The notes beneath the pieces are model-generated. The model saw only the letters and a program-made list of their open reading frames with translations. It was not told the origin of the DNA and made no database searches. This document shows, one piece after another, positions 33,383 to 45,937 of a stretch of 64,000 nucleotides of DNA. Position 1 is the stretch's first letter, and every line of letters starts with the position of its first letter. The position numbers were made by a program, and so were the translations under genes. Origin of the DNA: Diplolepis rosae (lineage: Eukaryota > Arthropoda > Insecta > Hymenoptera > Diplolepididae); NCBI GenBank assembly GCA_030998225.1, contig JAPYXD010000716.1, forward strand, positions 1,364,001 through 1,428,000, written 5' to 3'.

Positions 33383-36310
33383 CTAATTAACACCTTCCCA
33401 GTTTAGGCCAATAGGTTTCTTCCAAAAAATACATGCATACACGAATTTATTGAAAACAACTATAAGGATTTCTTGAGTAGGTTTGGAATGAATTCCTGAA
33501 GTGAATTCAAAATTTGAGTTAATTTGAACTAGAATACAACAATGAATTTTTAAGGGAATTTCACGATTATGTTTGGAATTAAATTCCTTCAGGGTTGCCT
33601 GATTGATCTCATGATAAAATTCTTTGAACAATTCTTGAGTGAAATTGGAAAAGAATTCTTTGAAAAATCCTTGAGTGAATTTGAAATTGCATCTCATGAT
33701 TGAAATTGGAATAGAATTCCTTTTGTGAGTTTGAAAGGTACAGAATTCTCTGAAAAAGGAAATGAAATTCCGTGAATAATTAATGGTGGTTTTTGAAAAA
33801 AGATTCTTGGAAAAAATTTTGAGTAAATTTGGAATTGTACCCAACAATAAAATTTGAAAGAGGTTTTCTTGAGTACATTTCAAAGGATAAGAATTCTTAT
33901 AATTGGATCTAACAATTGAATTTGAAAGATGATTCCTTAGTAAATTCGAGAGGAATAGAATTTTTTGATTATAGAAATATGATTCCATGAATAATCAATA
34001 AATGTATTTTGAAAAGGATTCTTGAGAAAATTTTTGAGTAAAATTGCAATTGGACCCAACAATAGAATTTGGAAGATGATTCCTTAATAAATTTGAGAGG
34101 AGTAGAATTTTTTTGCTATAGAAATATGATTCCATGAATAATCAATAAATATATTTCGAAAAGGATTCTGGTGAAAAATTTTGAGTAAAATTGGAATTGG
34201 ACCCAACAATAAAATTTGAAAGAGGTTTTCTTGAGTACATTTCAAAGGAATAGAATTCTTAGATCGAAGAAATAACTTTAATCGACCAATTCTCAAATGA
34301 ATTCAGAAAGGGATTCATTAGAAAACTCTTGAGTAAAGTTATAATTGGATCTAACAATTGAATTTGGAAGATGATTTCTTAGTAAATTCGAGAGGAATAG
34401 AATTTTTTTGCTATAGAAATATGATTCCATGAATAATCAATAAATATATTTCGAAAAGGATTCTGGAGAAAACTTTTGAGTAAAATTGGAATTGGACCCA
34501 ACAATAAAATTTGAAAGAGGTTTTCTTGAGTACATTTCAATGGAATAGAATTCTTAGATCGAAGAAATAACTTTAATCGACCAATCCTCAAATGAATTCA
34601 AAAAGGGATTCATCAAAAAAATCTTGAGTAAAGTTATAATTGGATCTAACAATTGAATTTGGAAGATGATTTCTTAGTAAATTCGAGAGGAATAGAATTT
34701 TTTTGCTATAGAAATATGATTCCATGAATAATCAATAAATATATTTCGAAAAGGATTCTGGAGAAAACTTTTGAGTAAAATTGGAATTGGACCCAACAAT
34801 AAAATTTGAAAGAGGTTTTCTTGAGTACATTTCCTCAAATGAATTGAGAAAGGGATTCATTAGAAAATTCTTGAGTAAAGTTATAATTGGATCTAACAAT
34901 TGAATTTGAAAGATGATTCCTTAGTAAATTCGAGAGGAACAGAATTTTTTGATTATAGAAATATGATTCCGTTAATAATCAATAAATGTATTTTAAAAAG
35001 GATTCTGGAGAAAACTTTTGAGTAAAATTGGAATTGGACCCAACAATTTTAATTTCGAAGATGATTCCTTAGTAAATTCGAGAGGAATAGAATTCTTTTA
35101 TTATAGAAATATAATTCAGTGAATAATCAATAAATACGTTTCGAAAATGATTCTTGAGAAAAATGTTGAGTAAAATTGGGATTATACCCAATCATAAAAG
35201 TAAAAAAAGGATTTTATTGAGTCAATTTACAAGGAATAGAATTCTTAGATCGAAGAAATAACTTTAATCGACCAATCCTCAAATGAATTCAAAAAGGGAT
35301 TCATCAAAAAAATCTTGATTGAATTGAAAATAGGATTCTTTAAAGAATCCATGAATAATTTTGGAAGAGGATTCTTGGAAAAATCCTTTAGTCAATTTGA
35401 AACTGGTTCTCATAATTAAAATTTAATTCCTTTAGTGAGTTTGAAAAGAACAGGATTCATTTGAGAATTCTTGATTAAATTTAGAATTGGACCTAACAAT
35501 TGAATTTGGAATCAGAAAGGAACAGAATTCTTTGATTAAATTGGGAATAGGATTCTCCAAAGAATCCAAAGATTTTCAAATTCTTTAAAATATTAAATCC
35601 TTGAATAATTTTAGAAGAGGATTCTTTGAGACATCCTTGAATGCATTTCAAATTGGTCCTTATGATTCAAATTTGAATGCAATTAATTTTCTAAATTTGA
35701 AAGGAACAGATTTCTTAGATTAAATAACTAAGGTTCCTCGAGCAATTTCCAAGTCAATTCAGAAAGGGGTTCATTAGAAAATTTCTAAGTAAATTTGGAA
35801 TTGGATCTAAAAATTGAATTTGAAAGAGGGTTCCTTTAGAAAATTGTAGTGAAACAGAATTCTTTGATTGAAGAAATAAGATGTTGTAAACAATCAATGT
35901 ATATGTTTCGAAAAGGATTCTTCAGGAATTTCTCAAGTAAATATGGAATTGGACCTAACAATTGGAATTGGACCTAACAATTGGAATTGGAAAAGGATTT
36001 CTTTAGTACTTTTTAAAGGAACAGAATTCTTTGATTAAATTGAGAATAGGATTCTTCAAAAAATCGTTTAAGTGAATTCCAAAGACGATCCCTCGGAGAA
36101 ATTTTAAATTATGATAAAAATTAACAAAAGATTTAGAAGCAAGAGTGATTTTCGAGAAAATGCAAAGGTGATTTCTGAACATGGTTTGGAATAAGATCAA
36201 CTTGATTAATAATAAAGCTGATTTCAATAGCTGATTTGGAAGTGGGATTTTCAAAATAGCAAATTTACGAGACGATTTTTTAATGAACTTCAGAGAAATT
36301 TTTGGCAATA
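33383..36310. repeat. Tandem array with 295-bp (2 x ~147) units
   Basis: The phrase GAAATATGATTCCATGAATA recurs near 33974, 34121, 34416, 34711 and 34958, then as a variant at 35105. The steps are 147, 295, 295, 247 and 147 bp. The full unit is therefore about two half-units of about 147 bp. Other constant words are TTGGAATTGGACC and GATTCTTGAG. Beyond about 35200 the array is more degenerate. A 201-codon minus-strand frame and two near-identical 70-codon frames here follow from the repeat and are not genes. Confidence 0.85.
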
Positions 36311-36429
36311 ATAGCTATTGAGAAAAATAATAATGTATTCCTTTATGGAATATTCTATAAGTTTGCAATTAGTCGATCTGAAGAAAAGTTGGACCTGAGG
36401 TTCAAAATTTGAACTGTTCATTTCCTCAC

Positions 36430-36555
36430 GGAAACAGGAACTGGAATTGAATTACGTCCAATTGAAACTTCGATCGAGTCATCGCAACCTCGGTTAATAT
36501 TTTTTGTGCCATCATTGCACGTTTTAGGGATCATAGTTCCCGGTTTCGAACACGA
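36430..36555 (-). CDS. Candidate 42-codon internal exon, phase 0-0
   Basis: On the minus strand a pyrimidine-rich tract (TTCTCTTCTCGTGCTCTCGC and following bases) ends in an acceptor-like AG just before 36555. The sequence then stays open for exactly 42 codons to a donor-like GTGAGG (complement of 36424-36429). Both ends are in phase 0 of an open frame. The encoded segment begins SCSKPGTMIPKTCNDGTKN and contains three cysteines (residues 2, 14 and 24). It lies in non-repetitive sequence between two tandem arrays. I do not recognise a family. It is compatible in strand and phase with the exon at 50257-52014, but the link is unproven and the donor is not optimal. Confidence 0.25.
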
Positions 36556-36639
36556 CTTTATGTCAAGAAAGGAGCGAGAGCACGAGAAGAGAAAAGAAGG
36601 GAAGCAAAAGATAGAAGTTTCAAGATAGTCTCTCGACAA

Positions 36640-38440
36640 TGATGTCTCGAACTGAAATCTTTAGAATGGCCATGTCCGTCGGTAAGACGAAACAGGATGA
36701 TTTATCGTCATTCAAGTATGGACCATTTTAACCCTCGTTACCCATTCTACACCATCCCACATCAATACATGATCAAACTGACCAGCCAGTCCCATTCATT
36801 GTCAGAATTGTACAAAAGTCTTCTGATTTATTCGATTGGATTTCTGAACTAATGAAATCCCCACACACGATTAGTCGTATCTGACGGGGAAAAATTACCG
36901 CAACTTCACCTGATGCACCTCTTTAAAGTCAAATTTACATAATAACTTATCTTTAGTTATGTCCATTCATTCAAATAAGCTTTCAAATTAAAGAAAATGC
37001 TCATCATCTATCTTTTGATGTAACTTATTATAAAGGTCATTTTTCTATGAAATTTGAAATATAAGTTTTCATTTTGTAAATATCTTGCACATTGTCCAAA
37101 ATTACTCTTTTTGTTAAACCAAAACTATGCTAAATTTTCAAATAAAAAATTGTATTTATTAAATCGTTAAGAGATAGAGAAAAATGTGACGATTTGATAT
37201 CTCTCGGTGCCAATGTGACAAACTTAGCAGGAGAGTGATATCGTGATGGACATTTAAAGAACACGGGATTATAAAGAGACAGGTAGTCACAAAAAGATTT
37301 TGTGTTGTCATGCACGTTGACAAAGAATGTTCCAGTCAGATCGATATCTATAACTCATAGATTACTATACTTGGTTTGTACCCTAACCGAGTATTCAACC
37401 ATCTTAGAATCATTGTAACATACAATCGCCTTAAGATTCAACAGTCCTTTTTAAAATCATTTTCATTATCAGAAGGGAAAAAAGGATGTCGATCTTATCT
37501 TCAACCTCTCTCAGAATTCCCTACAATGCTTTCGTCAACTTTTCTTTATAAAAGATGACAGTTCCTGAGTCACGAAGTAGATAAAACCTTTTTAGGGATG
37601 TAGATAATATTAATCTTTATTTCTCGATGCTGATAAAATAATTCGTATATTTCCTTACTAGAATTTTCATTCTATTTTATTTAAATACTTGAATGTTTTG
37701 AAACAGATGGTTTTTGGGCGTTAGATGTTTAGCTGAATGTTTGTTTTAAGATGATTGATGATGTGTCTAATTAGTTGATCCCTAAACGTTGAAGATGGAC
37801 GTCATCAATGATCTATCGTCATTAGGTCGACTGATAGTCTAATGCCACTTTCTAAGACCCTTCACAATGATTCTTCGATCTGATATGGCACCACGCCTAC
37901 AATTGTCTCGACTCGAGGATCCGGAAAATATAGTAAACAGCAGGAAAGTTACAAGGTGCGTCTTCCCTTTACAGTGAACAACTCGTTTTTGTCGTCGTTA
38001 ATTGTATAAACAATACTATTAACGCGGAAAGCAATCAACCGTAGCTGGAAAGCACTATAAAAATCTTCTTTTTAAGTCTACACAATATAAAAATGTAGTT
38101 CAAGTTTGAATAGTCTCAATTTACAACTATTGCCTCGTTTAATACATCGCGCTTTCTCTCAAGAAAATATGATGAGTTTCTAGACATAACTCCTCCCTAA
38201 AAAGTGTGTGCAGCCATGAAAATTTGATGGCTTCCTATTTATAATGAGGCTCTGAATGGAAAAACTATAATAATAATAATCTCCTTATCAATTTCCAATG
38301 GGAAAAAAATTGATAGTTTGGTATGTAGAAGTAAAAAGAGTTAAGGTCAAGCTAGTTTTCCTTACTTGAGGAAAATTAAGACTTGTTTTGAACTCATGTT
38401 GTATTTTTTCAATGTTTTCACTTTCTTTACGGAATAAGAA
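36640..38440. other. Unique AT-rich stretch, no gene recognised
   Basis: Non-repetitive sequence between two arrays, with slightly GC-richer segments near 36660-36920 and 37790-37990. Only open frames of about 60 codons are present. Confidence 0.45.
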
Positions 38441-41400
38441 AAACATCTAATGTTATCATTAAGGAATGAAATTTCTTCAGGATTGCGTGATTGAACTCGT
38501 GATAGAATTCTTTGAACAATCCTTGAATGAGTTTGGAAAGGGATTCGTTGGAAAATTCTTGAGAGAATTTGAAATTGGATCTGATGATTGAAATTGGAAT
38601 GGAATTTCTTTACTGAGTTCGAAAGGAACATGATTCTTTGATGAAAAAAATAAAATTTCGTGAAAAATCAATGCATGAGTTTGGAAGAGGATTATTCAAG
38701 AAAATCTTGAGTATATTTGGAATTGGACCTAGGAATTGAATTTGAAAGAGGATTTCTTCATTAAATTTGAAAAGAACGGGATTCTCCGATTGGAGAAATA
38801 ATATTATTTTAACGATCCTTAGTAAATCTGAAAGAAACAGAGTCCTTTAATTATATTAGGAATAGAATTCTCCAAATAATCCTTAAGTAATTTTGTGAGA
38901 GGATTCTTAGAAAAATCTTTGAGTGAATTTAAAATTGGATTTGACAATTAAATTCGGAAGAGAATTTCTTTGGTAAATTTAAAAGAAACAGAATTCTTTG
39001 ATTAGCGAAATAAGGTTCCTCGACCAATCCTCAAGTGGATTCAGAAATGCGATCATAAGAAAATTCTTGAGGAAACTTGGATTTGGAGCTAACAATTCAA
39101 TTTAGAATCTGAAATAAAGTACATTATTATACAAATAGAGAATTAGATTCTTCAACGAATCGTTGAGTAAATTTTCAGGAGGATTCTTTGAACAATTCTC
39201 AAGTGGATTCGGAATTTGGAATTCTTGAGGAAACTTGGATTTGGACCAAACAATTGAATTTAGAATCTAAAATAAACTGAATTCTTAGATAATATTGGGA
39301 ATAAGAATCTTTAAAAAATTCTTGAATAACTTTGGAAGAGGATTCTTTGAATAATCCTTGAGTTGATAATTGGATCTATCAATGAAATTTGTATGAGGAT
39401 TTCTTTAGTAAATTTAAAAGAAACAGAATTCTTTGATTAACGAAATAAGGTTCCTCGATCAATCCTTAAGTGGATTCAGAAATGCGACCGTAAGAAAATT
39501 CTTGAGGAGACTTGGATTTGGACCTAACAATTAAATTTAGAATCTGATATAAACTGAATTCTTAGATAATATTGGGAACAAGATTCTTTAAAAAATCCTT
39601 GAATAACTTTGGAACAGGATTTTCTGAATAATCCTCGAGTTGATAATTGGATCTATCAATAAAATTAAGATGAGGATTTCTTTATTAAATTTGAAAGAAA
39701 CAGAATTTCTTGATTAAAGAAATAAGGTTCCTCGACCAATCCTTAAGTGGATTCAGAAATGTGATTATAAGAAAATTCTTGAGGAGACTTGGATTTAGAC
39801 CTAACAATTGAATTTAGAATCTGAAATAAAGTGAATTCTTATATAAAATCGAGAATTAGATTCTTCAAAGAAACGCTGAGTAAATTTTCAGGAGGATTCT
39901 TTGAATAATCCTTGAGTGGATTTGGAATTGGATCAAACAAATAAATTTCGAAGAGGATTTCTTTAGTAAATTTGAAAGAAACAGAATTTCTTGATTAAAG
40001 AAATAAGGTTCCTCGACCAATCCTTAAGTGGATTCAGAAATGCGATCATAAGAAAATTCTTGAGGAAACTTGGATTTGGACCTAGCAATTGAATTTAGAA
40101 TCTGAAAAAAAGTGAATTCTTATATAATATTGGGAATAAGAATCTTTAAAAAATTCTTGAATAACTTTGGAAGAGGATTCTTTGAATAATCCTTGAGTTG
40201 ATAATTGGATCTATCAATGAAATTTGGAAGAGGATTTCTTTAGTAAATTTAAAAGAAACAGAATTCTCTGATTAACGAAATAAGGTTCCTCGACCAATCC
40301 TTAAGTGGATTCAGAAATGGGATCATAAGAAAATTCTTGAGGAGACTTGGATTTGGACCTAACAATTAAATTTAGAATCTGATATAAACTGAATTCTTAG
40401 ATAATATTGGGAACAAGATTCTTTAAAAAATCCTTGAATAACTTTGGAACAGGATTTTCTGAATAATCCTTGAGTTGATAATTGGATCTATCAATGAAAT
40501 TTGGATTAGGATTTCTTTAGTAAATTTAAAAGAAACAGAATTCTTTGATTAACGAAATAAGGTTCCTCGACCAATCCTCAAGTGGATTCAGAAATGCGAT
40601 CATAAGAAAATTCTTGAGGAAACTTGGATTTGGAGCTAACAATTCAATTTAGAATCTGAAATAAAGTACATTATTATACAAATAGAGAATTAGATTCTTC
40701 AACGAATCGTTGAGTAAATTTTCAGGAGGATTCTTTGAACAATTCTCAAGTGGATTCGGAATTTGGAATTCTTGAGGAAACTTGGATTTGGACCAAACAA
40801 TTGAATTTAGAATCTAAAATAAACTGAATTCTTAGATAATATTGGGAATAAGAATCTTTAAAAAATTCTTGAATAACTTTGGAAGAGGATTCTTTGAATA
40901 ATCCTTGAGTTGATAATTGGATCTATCAATGAAATTTGTATGAGGATTTCTTTAGTAAATTTAAAAGAAACAGAATTCTTTGATTAACGAAATAAGGTTC
41001 CTCGATCAATCCTTAAGTGGATTCAGAAATGCGACCGTAAGAAAATTCTTGAGGAGACTTGGATTTGGACCTAACAATTAAATTTAGAATCTGATATAAA
41101 CTGAATTCTTAGATAATATTGGGAACAAGATTCTTTAAAAAATCCTTGAATAACTTTGGAACAGGATTTTCTGAATAATCCTTGAGTTGATAATTGGATC
41201 TATCAATAAAATTTGGATGAGGATTTCTTTATTAAATTTGAAAGAAACAGAATTTCTTGATTAAAGAAATAAGGTTCCTCGACCAATCCTTAAGTGGATT
41301 CAGAAATGCGACCATAAGAAAATTCTTGACGAGACTTGGATTTGGACCTAACAATTGAATTTAGAATCTGAAATAAAGTGAATTCTTATATAAAATCGAG

Positions 41401-42860
41401 AATTAGATTCTTCAAAGAAACGCTGAGTAAATTTTCAGGAGGATTCTTTGAATAATCCTTAAGTGGATTTGGAATTGAATCAAACAAATAAATTTCGAAG
41501 ATGATTTCTTTAGTAAATTTAAAAGAAACAAAATTCTTTGATTAACAAAATAAGGTTCCTCGATCAATCCTTAAGTGGATTCAGAAATGCGACCATAAGA
41601 AAATTCTTGAGGAGACATGGATTTGGACCTAACAATTGAATTTAGAATCTGAAATAAAGTGAATTCTTATATAAAATCGAGAACTAGATTCTTCAAAGAA
41701 TCGTTGAGTAAATTTTCAGGAGGATTCTTTGAATAATCCTTGAGTGGATTTGGAATTGGATCAAACAATTAAATTTCGAAGAGGATTTCTTTAGTAAATT
41801 TGAAAGAAACAGAATTTCTTGATTAAAGAAATAAGGTTCCTCGACCAATCCTTAAGTGGATTCAGAAATGCGATCATAAGAAAATTCTTGAGGAAACTTG
41901 GATTTGGACCTAGCAATTGAATTTAGAATCTGAAATAAAGTGAATTCTTATATAAAATCGAGAACTAGATTCTTCAAAGAATCGTTGAGTAAATTTTCAG
42001 GAGGATTCTTTGAATAATCCTTGAGTGGATTTGGAATTGGATCAAACAATTAAATTTCGAAGAGGATTTCTTTAGTAAATTTGAAAGAAACAGAATTTCT
42101 TGATTAAAGAAATAAGGTTCCTCGACCAATCCTTAAGTGAATACAGAAAGGGGATCATAAGAAAATTCTTAAGTAGATTTGGATTTTGACCTAACAATTG
42201 AATTTAGAACCTGGATTTTTAGATTAAATTGGAAATAGGATTCTTCAAAGAATCCTTGGGTAAATTTGCAGGAGGATTCTTTGAATAATCCTCGAGTAAA
42301 TTTAGAATTTGTTTAAACAATTAAATTTGAAAGAGAATTTCTTTGGTAAATTCGAAAGGAACAGAATTTTTTGATTCAAGAAAAGAGAATCTTTGACGAA
42401 TGCTTAAGTAAATTCGAAAGGTTGTTCTTTAGAAAAGTTTTGAGTAGATTTGGGACTGGACCTAAGAATTGAATCGGGAATAGGATACTTCAAAGAATTC
42501 TTGAGTAATTCTGGAAGGTGGTTCTTTAGAAAATTCCTGAGTAAATTTGGAATTGGAGCTAACAATTGAATTTGGAAGTGGGTTCCTTTATTAAATTTGA
42601 GATATACGGAATTCTTTGATTGAATAAATAAGATTTTGTATACACTCAATGAATATGATTGGAAAAAGATTTCTCAAAAAATCTTTGAATAACTTTGGAA
42701 GAGGATTCTTTGAATAATCCTCGAGTTAATAAATGGATCTATTAATTAGATTTGGAAGAGGATTTCTTAAGTAAAATTGAAAGAAATAGAATTCTCTGAT
42801 TAAGTTGGAAATAGGATTCCATAACCAATCAATGAATTTTTAGTTTGGTATCTGGAGATA
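38441..42860. repeat. Tandem array, ~280-bp units with 435-bp variants (higher-order)
   Basis: The anchor AAATAAGGTTCCTCG occurs near 39008, 39443, 39720, 40001, 40278, 40553, 40989, 41267, 41547, 41828 and 42109. The steps are 435, 277, 281, 277, 275, 436, 278, 280, 281 and 281. The 435-bp variants carry an additional segment with ATTATACAAATAGAGAATTAG. The segment starting at 40553 repeats the one starting at 39008 very closely, giving a higher-order period near 1545 bp. Edges (38441-39000 and 42110-42860) are degenerate. Words such as GGATTCTT and GAATTCTT link it to the other GATTCC-rich arrays. Confidence 0.9.
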
Positions 42861-43800
42861 AGGAGAGTCAGGGTCAGATTAGTTTTCTTTATTTGCGGAA
42901 AAACAAGACTTGTTTGAACCCATGTTATATTAATCCTATTTTATTGTCTCGAAGATGCCTCATCCTATTTTAATGTTTTAATTAAAAATAGACAAACTTA
43001 TCATGGCTTTAACAGTTTCTTTTCAACGTTTTTACTTTCTCTACAAAATTAAAAAAATATCTAATGATTTCTCTAGTAAAGAGATCAGGTAGATAAAAAG
43101 TCTAAAGATATATTTAGTGGAGGTATCGATCGTATAAAAGCTTTGGTAGTCGTGACTGGTTTGGATTTGTTCTATGCTAGAGTAAGAGAGAAACAGTAAT
43201 ATAAAAGAAGAAAAAACACGAGATGATGAAGCAGGAAAATAGAATATAAAATATCGATAGATAAATCATTATCGCTTTTTTTTCATGAATGTCTTAGATT
43301 GTCGACAGAAAATAATAAACTCTAATGAAACGAGAATTAAGAGGAAACAAATGGGAAGATTGTAAATTTAAATTGAAGAATTAAAATTTTGCAGAAGAAA
43401 ATTGATTAAGGTTTCAGATTGAAAATTGAGATTCGCAAAATAAGCAGGTATGATTACTAGTTCCGTTTTCACGTGTATCGATTCTAGTTTAGTTTCTGGA
43501 CTTTGCGTTCCTGTGAGAAGAAATCACTGTAATCGAATATCTCTCTGACATCGGGGGATGTAATTATGCGGAACTGTTGTGGTTGTTGAGCGTCTTAATC
43601 TCAGGGGCGTGCCGAACATCTGCACCAGTCAGAAATGGGGTAACAAGGGTGAAACTACCAATTTTTTTCTCTCTTTAATCGATTAAAACACACATTCATT
43701 AAATTCCCCAGAATTGAAAAATTCAGATTGATTGTACTGATTGTTAGACAATTAAATCGCACTGAAATCTCTCGAATATATTTGTAATATTTGTAATATG
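42861..43800. other. AT-rich stretch, no gene recognised
   Basis: Non-repetitive sequence with no open frame of note. A slightly GC-richer patch lies at about 43470-43650. Confidence 0.45.
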
Positions 43801-43802
43801 TA

Positions 43803-43992
43803 CTCTCTAAATTTGAATCAGTCAAAATCTACTGATTATCAGTGAAATTTGACTGATTCAAATAGCTAAAAAGAGGTTACTGTAAATCAGTCAAATTTCA
43901 CTGATTATTTCAGTGAAAATAGACTGATTTACAATGAAAAAGCAAATCACTGATTCAATCAGTGGAAATTTGACTGATTCAGATTTAGAGAG
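43803..43992 (+). mobile_element. MITE, CTCTCTAAA family (short copy)
   Basis: Complete ends flanked by TA (43801-43802 and 43993-43994). This copy lacks the central AACTGATTTAACAGTG subunits found in the longer copies, which explains its length of about 190 bp. Confidence 0.9.
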
Positions 43993-43994
43993 TA

Positions 43995-45937
43995 CCAAGT
44001 GAAACTTCAGGTGTTTAGACCTGAATTCCACAAAATTCCACTCAAATCCATTGAATTCCTATGCATTCAACTCAATTCTATCCAATATATAGAACTATTT
44101 TGTGAATCAACAATGGTTTTTCTGCTAATAGTTTCGCAGCGTGAAGAGTATCCCAGCGTGGGATTTCTTTCCAAAGAGTTGCTATTCGCATTTTTTAAAT
44201 TCATCGTGCAATTTCCCATTATTAAATGAAACTAACAACAGGCAATTACATACTTATAGACACAGCGGATGTGGGCAGAGTGAAAAAGTCTTAAGTGAAC
44301 TTGTGTATCCGAAGCGTGAAAACTCCCTGGTCAGGTGCATTCCCTATTTAAATTGAAATAGAAGTTAATTTAGCGAACTATATATACGAGTATATTATAT
44401 AGTACCTCACGAAAGTGTGTGATGCACTACTGATAAAGATCTCGCACTGCCTTTTAAGTAAAAGCTACGACGAGAACAAGAAGGTACGAGGTGGCCTTAA
44501 AAGAGCAGACGACAGACTCTCGGAACATCAGATGCAGTGGCTAAATCGAACAAAATATCCAAGGGAATTAAGACGAGTCGTGGCGGCTTTAACTAATAAT
44601 AGACTCAAGTGGATGAATTCACTCATGACTTCCTTTGCATCTATATCCAACTTAAAGTTTGTTTATAGTTTTCTTTGACTTAAATTGAAATCCCTTTCTC
44701 TATTTATTATTACATAAGTTTCTTTAAAAATAGAAATCAAAAAAATATCTAGATGGATTTTCTTCTATTTTCATTTCATAAATTATTTCAAGTTGAATTT
44801 AGATGAGACAATCCACGTTATGTGTGGATTTCTAAGTGTTCTGCTGTGAATAGAATAATCCAACTAGATTGTGATTTTTGACTCATAAATCATATAAAAT
44901 TCCTTGTAGAACTTGAATAATCCACGTGGATTAGACATTTTAGATCGATTTGTGCATTTTATTTTTCTGCATGATAGTCGAAGTGAATTATGTTTGAAAG
45001 TCATTATAATATCCCAATTGGAATCTAAAGCCATTTATTGTTTGGAACATGATTAAAATTGTGATAATTATTCATTGGAGGTAATAATGCTGACATGGTT
45101 ATAGAGGTAATGAAACTTGACTGTCAAAGAAAAATTTATTTCCCCTTAAGAGTGGTCAAGACTTTTGAAACGAGTCAGTGAGTCTTGTTGCGTTTCATAA
45201 ATACTTGATTTGCTATTTTTTTTGCAAACTTCCGACATCTTCGGTCTGCGTTCTCTCCTGAGTTGCACTTTCTGTGAATCTAAAACCCGTTATCCTAGCA
45301 ATGTCGTTGGCAGTTACAGCGATCGTAAACTACGAATCGAATTATTCCCTAGCACATTGTGCCAGGACAACCTTAAACAATCGTGCTCTCCAGGAATTTA
45401 AAACTTTAATAAGAAGCAATATTAATTTCACGAGCAGATTCAGCAGGTTCTCGACTATCAATCCGACAAAAGTTTAATGAAAGAGCCATTCTTTCCCTGA
45501 ATTCAATTTACATTTTACTATATAGTTGCATGCTAACAAGTTTTATTCAAGTTAAGGAATTTAGTTACTAAACCTTACAAATCACTAAATCAATTACACA
45601 GACCTACAAAATTTGTCTACCATGTCGGGTTTTAGAGCAATTTGAGGTTAAACAATAAAAAAATGGCTATTTTGGCCAATAGACTCCTTGCACATTTTTC
45701 AAAAATTAGCAAAATTGAATCCTTGGAGTAAAATAACATAAGTTACAATAAAATTTTTCAAAAATATACAATCATTTTTAAAATGTAACAATTTAACGAA
45801 ATAATGTATTTCAAACGCGCTGAAAAGCGCGCGCTTAGCCAGTGACGTCACTAGGCACATTTAATTGTCAACAACCGTGTTATTTGCTCTTCAAAATCAA
45901 TTAAAAAGTCAATTGAAGAAAAGATTCGCCGCAGACA
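43995..45937. other. Non-coding stretch upstream of the THAP-type exon
   Basis: No supported gene is seen. A plus-strand open frame at 44415-44678 and two overlapping ones near 45210-45477 have no recognisable domain. Just upstream of the THAP ATG a GC-rich GCGCGC-containing block (45820-45860, including AGTGACGTCACTAGG) breaks the AT-rich sequence. TGACGTCA there is a perfect CRE-type palindrome and may be part of that gene's promoter. Confidence 0.4.
45844..45851. promoter_or_regulatory. Possible CRE-type site (TGACGTCA)
   Basis: A perfect TGACGTCA palindrome lies about 90 bp upstream of the THAP-type ATG, within a short GC-rich block. This matches the binding consensus of CREB/ATF-family bZIP proteins. 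Its role here is inference from position. Confidence 0.35.

Noticed and set aside
33383..33988. 201-codon minus-strand open frame
   Set aside because: It lies wholly inside the 295-bp tandem array. Two near-identical 70-codon frames occur in neighbouring units, so the frame is produced by the repeat.
36418..36639. Full 73-codon minus-strand frame as a stand-alone small secreted protein
   Set aside because: The upstream part is a pyrimidine-rich tract read in frame. The splice-bounded 42-codon exon is the more economical explanation.
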